From assembly GCF_963678635.1 (NCBI RefSeq), contig NC_087063.1:57482759-57546758 (forward strand): a stretch of DNA of 64,000 bases, written 5' to 3'. A model generated the notes under the pieces. That model was given only the letters and a program-made list of their open reading frames with translations. It searched no databases and was not told the DNA's origin. Source of the DNA: Symsagittifera roscoffensis (taxonomy: Eukaryota; Xenacoelomorpha; Acoela; Convolutidae). Shown piece after piece: positions 58,758-64,000 of this stretch (positions within the stretch are counted from its first letter, which is position 1; every line of letters begins with the position of its first letter). Position numbers and translations under genes: made by a program.

Positions 58758-60157
58758 TCATCTCACCGCCAGCATGGCACTAACCATCACAATTGACACT
58801 TGTTGATTTTGGTCGGGCAACCCCGTGGAGTACAAATCTTCCACTTCCCACACTAACACCAGATTCTCGCGTTTGGGGTACCATAACGTCTGCGCCAGGC
58901 AGTGACAAGGATACTCCCCATGGGTCATCAAGGTGTTCCTTCTTCGGGTCCGGTACCCTGAAGCTCCCAGCAACGGTTCCCTTTCTTTCATGATCCTATG
59001 TACGTCGTCTTTCTCATCAAAGGTGGGGAATTCTGTGGGTAACACTCCACTCGCCTTCTTTCTCTGGAATTCATTCACGTTACCCTCATTCAACCTCGTG
59101 AATTCTTCACCCACTTTGTCCTGCAACTCGCCTTCAGATCTCATCGGGATGGCCCGAATGATCTTTGTCAGTAAATCATACGACCTTTCTGACATCCTGG
59201 TCAAACTCACGCACTTTGGCACAGAGAAGAGTTGGTCGACCAACACCTGCTGCGTCCTCGCGTCCATTACCACCATGTGCATAGGGTACCTACTATTGCA
59301 AAATTGTGCGGAGCCCGAACCCACAAGATAATTCGAACCAGCAGTTCTATAATAGGCCTCACTGTCTTTCAAATTCATCTCGTTCTCTAGCCAACATCCA
59401 ATCTTCTGCTCAGTCTGCAATGCTCCAGGGAACACTTCCACCTTTAAGGACGTAATCAGCCCATGGGCACGCTCGAGGCGTTCCAATTTTTCGATCGAGC
59501 TCGTCATACTGTAAAATCCCCAGGCAGCGATCAAACTCACTTCCGTTACTCCGTGGCAGTCCGCAATCAACTCCCTTTCACTTTTGTCCGAGATGCTTAG
59601 CCTCCCATACAAATTAGCTAGTTGGCGATGTTGCTCACTCAGCGTGTTCAGACAATAACTTGAACCACACACGTATCCATCCATTCCACTATTGTAGGCT
59701 AGAATGGTGCCCTGTCTCAAACAATCACTTGAAAGATTTCCCTCGGACGGTCCCGTGGATGGTCTGCTATTCTGCTTCGTTATTCTCAGGGCCAGCAGAT
59801 TGTGTATCATGGCCAAATTGTGAAGACTCGTGTCATCATCCAAATCCAATGTGACATCGGCCGTCATATCCAAGATTAAGGCTCCATGAGCTCCAACAAG
59901 GTTACTAAGCTGGTCTTCAAGGGACCGTCCCAAGAACCACATTCAAAGCTCACTTGCCCCTATATCTCGGGAACCGAGGATTCGACCACTCGTTCCTCCA
60001 AAATGTTTCCTAGCTTGGGTTGTTCCACCATCAAAATGCCAGTTTCCTTGTCTCGCTCGACCCAGAAATCAAGTACCATAACCTGCTCGTAATCAAAATA
60101 TGCTTCCCTGGCTTCCTCGTCCACAATTATACGCCATCCCTGATATGCCAGACACAT
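58758..60157 (-). pseudogene. C-terminal part of the giant coding block
   Basis: 60,157-59,960 continues by a frameshift and one in-frame stop into the 394-codon frame 59,942-58,758, the longest intact piece. It is a mixed alpha/beta-looking globular protein with regularly spaced single Cys, a Tyr-rich stretch (YYRTAGSNYLVGSGSAQFC), a basic patch (GYRTRRRNTL) and near the end YPCHCLAQTLWYPKRENLVL. It stops naturally at 58,758. No family recognised. Confidence 0.55.
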
Positions 60158-60329
60158 ATTGGAATGACTTCAACTTCCCCAAAATTGCAGAATTCTACTG
60201 TTCCTTGACTGCTTCAATTGATTCACGGCTCACTTTCAATTCCTTGTTGGAATAACTTCTCACTTCCTTCAACCTGCGTTAGATTTCTCAGTCGTTAGGT
60301 TCTTCACTTGGCATGAGCTGCGGCATGTC

Positions 60330-61501
60330 CTAATATAACTCCAGGAGAGTCCTCAGAATGTTTCGTTCACGATCAACTCCCCCTTGCCGAATGGTTTTTA
60401 CACATTCTTCCAACACGGGAGTGGGGATACGGTCCGCTACGAACCTCACAAAGCAAAGAGCATCTTTACGCTTAGCCCAGGCTATCGCCGAATAGTCTTT
60501 ACTGATCAAAACTCGCAGGGCTTCCATCAATTTCAGTTCCTGTTGTTTTGATTTCGAGTCATTATTGGCCTCATATTCTGACTGCTTGATTCCCGTTAGG
60601 CACCAGGCCAGCCGTGCTTGCAAGTCAGTTCTTGCACACGGATAGACCAGGTTTGCTGCCACCGTCGCAGGTGCATGCATCGTCTCGTCAAAGTATCTTT
60701 GGAGGGCCGCCATCCAAGAGGTTTCTAACAGTTTTTCCATCCCGATTTCATTTGCCTCCGAGGACATCACAGTGCCGTATTCCTTCCGATTCAATTAGAG
60801 TTCTCCGTCAGTTCTTTCAAATACTTTTGCATGGCGGGCTTCTCGCTCCAGGCCATCATGTGCCCTCTCGCTGAGTTCCTCGCCTTGAGCATCTCCACAT
60901 AACCCCCTGCGGGATCTCCCATGTGGACTGAGTCGGGCACTGTGATCCGACTGTACTCGACCACACCGAGTTGCTCCTCCAGTTTCATCCGGACCATGTT
61001 GGTTCGTGAGGGCTTGTAATCGTCGAGTCCTCCAGATCCACACTGACTGATGACTTCCATTTCGAGCTTTGTGTCCGCCAAGGTCCGTGCGCTTTTCTTC
61101 GACCCTGTGGCTGTTGACATCAAACCCGCCAATAGCATAGGGGATAACAGGTAATCTTTCTCTCCCCCGGCCAACGCTGCACCATATCCCTGTCCAATCT
61201 CACTTGAACGAGCTACTTTTGCCAATGAGGCCACTACTGCGTTCGCCTTCGACTACACTACGTTCTGATTCACTATTTTGCCTCCTGTTTTCCCCTTCAA
61301 TCTCTTCAGCCCTTTCTTGGCTCGCCTGACGGGTAATTTTCTCACCACCTGATTTTCATTGGCCTTGTCCTCCATAACTGACGCGGTCAGAACTACAGAC
61401 TCTACGGAGCTCTCTAGCTTCCCTAGAACCTCGCACATGATGGGTTGGTTCAACCCCACATTCATTACGGACTGCTCCCGTACCTGCGTATCACGTCCCA
61501 T
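60330..61501 (-). pseudogene. Middle-to-C part of the giant coding block
   Basis: 61,501-61,253 ends in a basic run (RRAKKGLKRLKGKTGGK). After an in-frame TAG at 61,253 the same frame continues to 60,791 with Gly/Ala-rich then ordered sequence (GQGYGAALAGGEKDYLLSPM). A frameshift leads into 60,794-60,330, helical with a conserved-looking Cys/Trp pattern (RLAWCLTGIKQSE, KRKDALCFVRFVADR). No motif recognised. Confidence 0.5.
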
Positions 61502-62502
61502 GTCCTTACCATGAAGGTCACTCTGTTCCAGGACACTCCTGCCTTTCGTTCAAGTACACATTGGTATCTCTCCCACACCTCAATTCTTCTCCTTCTTGGT
61601 GACTCATAGAGCAGTTTCTGTATGTTCCTACTCCGGTAGTCCATTGCCAGGCCTACCGGATTCACTGGGGTTAAACTGGCCGGCGTCTCCCTCGTAGGGG
61701 ACATGAAAGGCGATGGTGTCATCAACAATAGATTTCCATCGACTTCCCCGTCGTCGTCTTCGCTGAACTGGTATTCCAGCAAGTCTCTCTCCAACGCTCC
61801 TAAGTCCAATCCATTTGACTTGCCTCCCTTTCCCTCCAAATGATCGTCATCCGGATCCATTTGCTCATCATCGTTTGTGTCTGGTCTCGGCCCGGGTCCC
61901 GAAGGGCCTTGTCGCATATCCATACCCGAGTCTGGCCGTGCCGGTACGGTCAGATCCCCTGCGTGATAGAATAACTCGTCGTTCTCCAGAAACTCCACCG
62001 ATTCTTTGCCACATGGCGCCAGCTCATCGACCGTCATGTACGTGCCTCCCCTAATCTCCTTAGGCACTTCCAATAACACTACTTTCATCTCTCTTGGCCG
62101 CCTCAACCTGGACCAATCGTCGGCGGGTGTGTGCACATTACTCCACACATGGGCAGACACGTCAGGCTTTCTCGAGGGTGGTGCTTCGATCTTCTTTCGA
62201 CTCCACGCATCTGGGAAACTGGAGTCGAAGACGTGCATCGCCGCCACATTCCAACTAATGAAGCGCGGCTCCATCCCTTCACTCCATTTCCGCGTTCTTT
62301 CTTCCGCGCCAATAAGGAGGGCAATAGAAGGAGACATTACTCCCAGCAGCATCCTCCTTATCGGCGGGTACCGAGGAGACTGGCTCGGTAGTGGCCTGGA
62401 TCCGGTCAGCCATGTATCTTGGTTCTCTTTGACGTGTGCGTAAGCCTCCTGCCAAGCAGGGACCCGCATCGCCTCTCCCGTGTCTTTCACCATTGGACGC
62501 AA
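61465..62502 (-). pseudogene. Middle part of the giant coding block: ordered region plus acidic linker
   Basis: The longest middle frame (345 codons). Its first ~190 residues are ordered, with Trp- and Pro-rich stretches (WLTGSRPLPSQSPRYPPIRR). A disordered acidic/Gly/Pro linker follows (DTNDDEQMDPDDDHLEG, QFSEDDDGEVDGN), then a Pro/Thr/Ser patch and a basic segment (ESPRRRRIEVWERYQ). An acidic linker between ordered regions is common in viral structural and replication polyproteins but not specific. Confidence 0.5.
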
Positions 62503-63985
62503 ATTCCAGAGCTTAGGGTTAAACTGGATGTGGGAAGGTCTACATCACACATGCGGCTCTTAAGACTGTTGTGAAATTCCATCAGTATCCATCCTGGCTC
62601 CGCAATTTTCCCGAATAATTTGTCTTCACTGCACAATCCTCTTAGCACCTTCTGTTCCACGCAATTCAACGCGGAACAATACACAACGAAGACTAAGTTA
62701 ACATACAACACCGAGTTCCTGTACGCCTTCACTTGTACGTCTGGGAACACGTACGACATCACCGGTCCGTACACCACCGTGACGAACTCCCATAGTCCTT
62801 GGAGCAGAGCCAGCGGATCGATCCGCATCATTATAGCCAGATCTGTCAGCAAAGGCATGCCACAATACTGATTGCACTCACTCACTCCTGATGACGCCTT
62901 GTCCTCTCCTATGACACTCCTGTTTTGTTGCAGGATGTACTGGAGCAAGAGTTTCCTCAAATCCTTCATGTTCCGGTATGAGGCGGTTTCCAACTGCGCA
63001 CTGAATTCTCGACTCGCTCCCTGCAGTTGTTAGGGATAGCGTAAATGCACGAACAAATCGCCCAACCGACCATACGTCATTGCGATCAGGGTAAGGAGTC
63101 CATCCAACCTCAGGTCCGCAAACGCTTGGGTGAAGAAATTCGCAGGTCCCTTTACAAAATTCTCATGACCAAACGTCACATACATTGCCAATACCAGACC
63201 AATTGACAGTTTTCAGATGTCCTTGACGAAGCTCGCGATCAGATTCCGGGAGGCCCTCGGGTAACACGTGGACAGGAACGATGGCGTCCATAACACTCCC
63301 ATTCCTCCCAAGATAGCGTCATATCTCTCATATTGTGCCCTCGTGGCCAAAATAACCGCTTGGAATCTATCTAGCGACATCGCGTTCATGTCTTGCATCA
63401 ACTGTAGCATCACCCCTCCGGCTAACTCCCTTTCGTTGAACAATTTTCTCAGATATGCGTGTATTTCCTCGATTACTGCTGGCGCGTGCTCGAAAGCATC
63501 TTCTCCTAAAGTACACACTCTCGGCGATAAACACAACCATGAATTGGTGTGTGGCTTCGTCCTCAAGGCCAACGCCATGAGTTCATCTTCTGCTGATGTC
63601 AGGTTTTTCTGACCGTCCTCCCCTGCTCGTTTCTAGCATAATCCACTGCCACCTGGTGTACTAACAAGTGATCGTCATCTACTCCTGGCCTCAATTTCAG
63701 TAACCTGGCGAAGTTGGACAGCTCCAACCCCAGGACTTTGTCCAGCACCAACCGAGTCATGCTGCAATCCTTGAATCCCTGGATGGCATTGGAAATGTCC
63801 GCGTAGACGGCAGGAAGCTCAGAACGGAGTGGATAGTAGTTATTGGGGTCAACTATTCTGTTCGGCGCGGGTATGATTACACTGAATCGTCCGTCTGCTA
63901 GAGTTGTAACCATTGTGTACACAAATTGCAAGGGTTCTGGCAATGCGGCGTATCCCGGGGATAACACAAAAACGATCTTCACCAC
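62487..63985 (-). pseudogene. N-terminal visible part of the giant coding block
   Basis: 63,985-63,599 and 63,598-62,487 join by one frameshift near 63,600. The second segment contains in-frame stops near 63,213 and 63,035 but the same frame continues sensibly through both. Composition is globular, Leu/Ala/Met-rich and mostly helical-looking (for example IEEIHAYLRKLFNERELAGG, LQLMQDMNAMSLDRFQAVIL). There are hydrophobic patches but no clear membrane segment. A coat or scaffold-like all-alpha protein is a possible reading, nothing more. Confidence 0.5.
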
Positions 63986-64000
63986 TTTCTTAGTGAAGTG

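Larger units (their letters stand above)
58167..64000 (-). pseudogene. GC-rich intron-free giant coding block, broken; endogenous virus-like candidate
   Basis: A near-continuous minus-strand coding track of at least 5.8 kb, running off the window. Open segments abut or overlap in changing frames: 63,985-63,599; 63,598-62,487 (two internal stops); 62,502-61,465; 61,501-60,791 (one stop); 60,794-60,330; 60,157-59,960; 59,942-58,758; ~58,740-58,167. G+C is roughly one half against about 30% elsewhere. Changes of frame occur within a few bases with no room for introns, so these are frameshifts in one former ORF of ~1,750 or more codons, followed by a shorter ORF. I recognise no polymerase, protease, helicase or transposase motif. 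An intron-free giant ORF of foreign composition fits an integrated RNA-virus structural-protein region or an undescribed element; a dead host gene or error-rich assembly are alternatives. Confidence 0.6.

Noticed and set aside
62006-62443. 145-codon plus-strand ORF
   Set aside because: Antisense shadow in GC-rich coding sequence; the minus strand gives continuous protein-like sequence over the whole block, the plus strand does not.

Overview
This window looks like AT-rich nuclear DNA from an invertebrate animal. It holds mostly dead mobile elements and dispersed repeats, with very few host genes. Supporting signs are: a heterotrimeric G-protein gamma subunit with a CaaX end, a LINE reverse transcriptase fragment, Ty3/gypsy-type retroelements, hAT-like inverted-repeat ends, long (TA)n and (GA)n microsatellites, low gene density and a 200-N scaffold gap. 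I cannot name the phylum from sequence alone. All functional calls rest on reading translated motifs; no search was run.

Layout. 0-2.5 kb: a dispersed repeat copy, the N gap with a GC-richer possible host exon at its edge, a foldback repeat, and a composite element carrying a GAGCGGTT-based minisatellite. 2.5-19.8 kb: one large decayed Ty3/gypsy retroelement on the minus strand, flanked by about 280-300 bp direct repeats that are its best LTR candidates. Read right to left it shows a leader, gag, aspartic protease, RT, RNase H and integrase, a post-integrase block with membrane segments (env-like candidate), and a further Ser/Pro-rich ORF of unknown role. 19.8-30 kb: AT-rich repeat country with palindromic inverted-repeat elements, a foldback element, a hAT-like end and four copies of a ~0.5 kb repeat. 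The one clearly intact host-type gene, a G-gamma subunit, lies at 23.8-24.0 kb. 30-34.6 kb: a second, more broken gypsy-type remnant. 34.9-43.9 kb: tandem and foldback repeats, a LINE RT fragment, a 32-bp minisatellite and more GAGCGGTT arrays.

44.3-54.2 kb: remains of an element encoding a mobile-element/virus-type family B DNA polymerase (minus strand). A ~3.83 kb tandem duplication copied its 5' half, together with the intergenic region and the start of a divergent plus-strand gene. The only full-length open frame of that partner gene is at 53,706-54,134.

58.2-64 kb (running off the window): a GC-richer, minus-strand coding block of at least 5.8 kb. It has no visible introns and is broken by several frameshifts and stops. 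It encodes what was a very large protein that I do not recognise, followed by a smaller reading frame. Base composition and architecture fit an integrated viral coding region or a decayed gene from an undescribed element, and this is the least explained part of the window.
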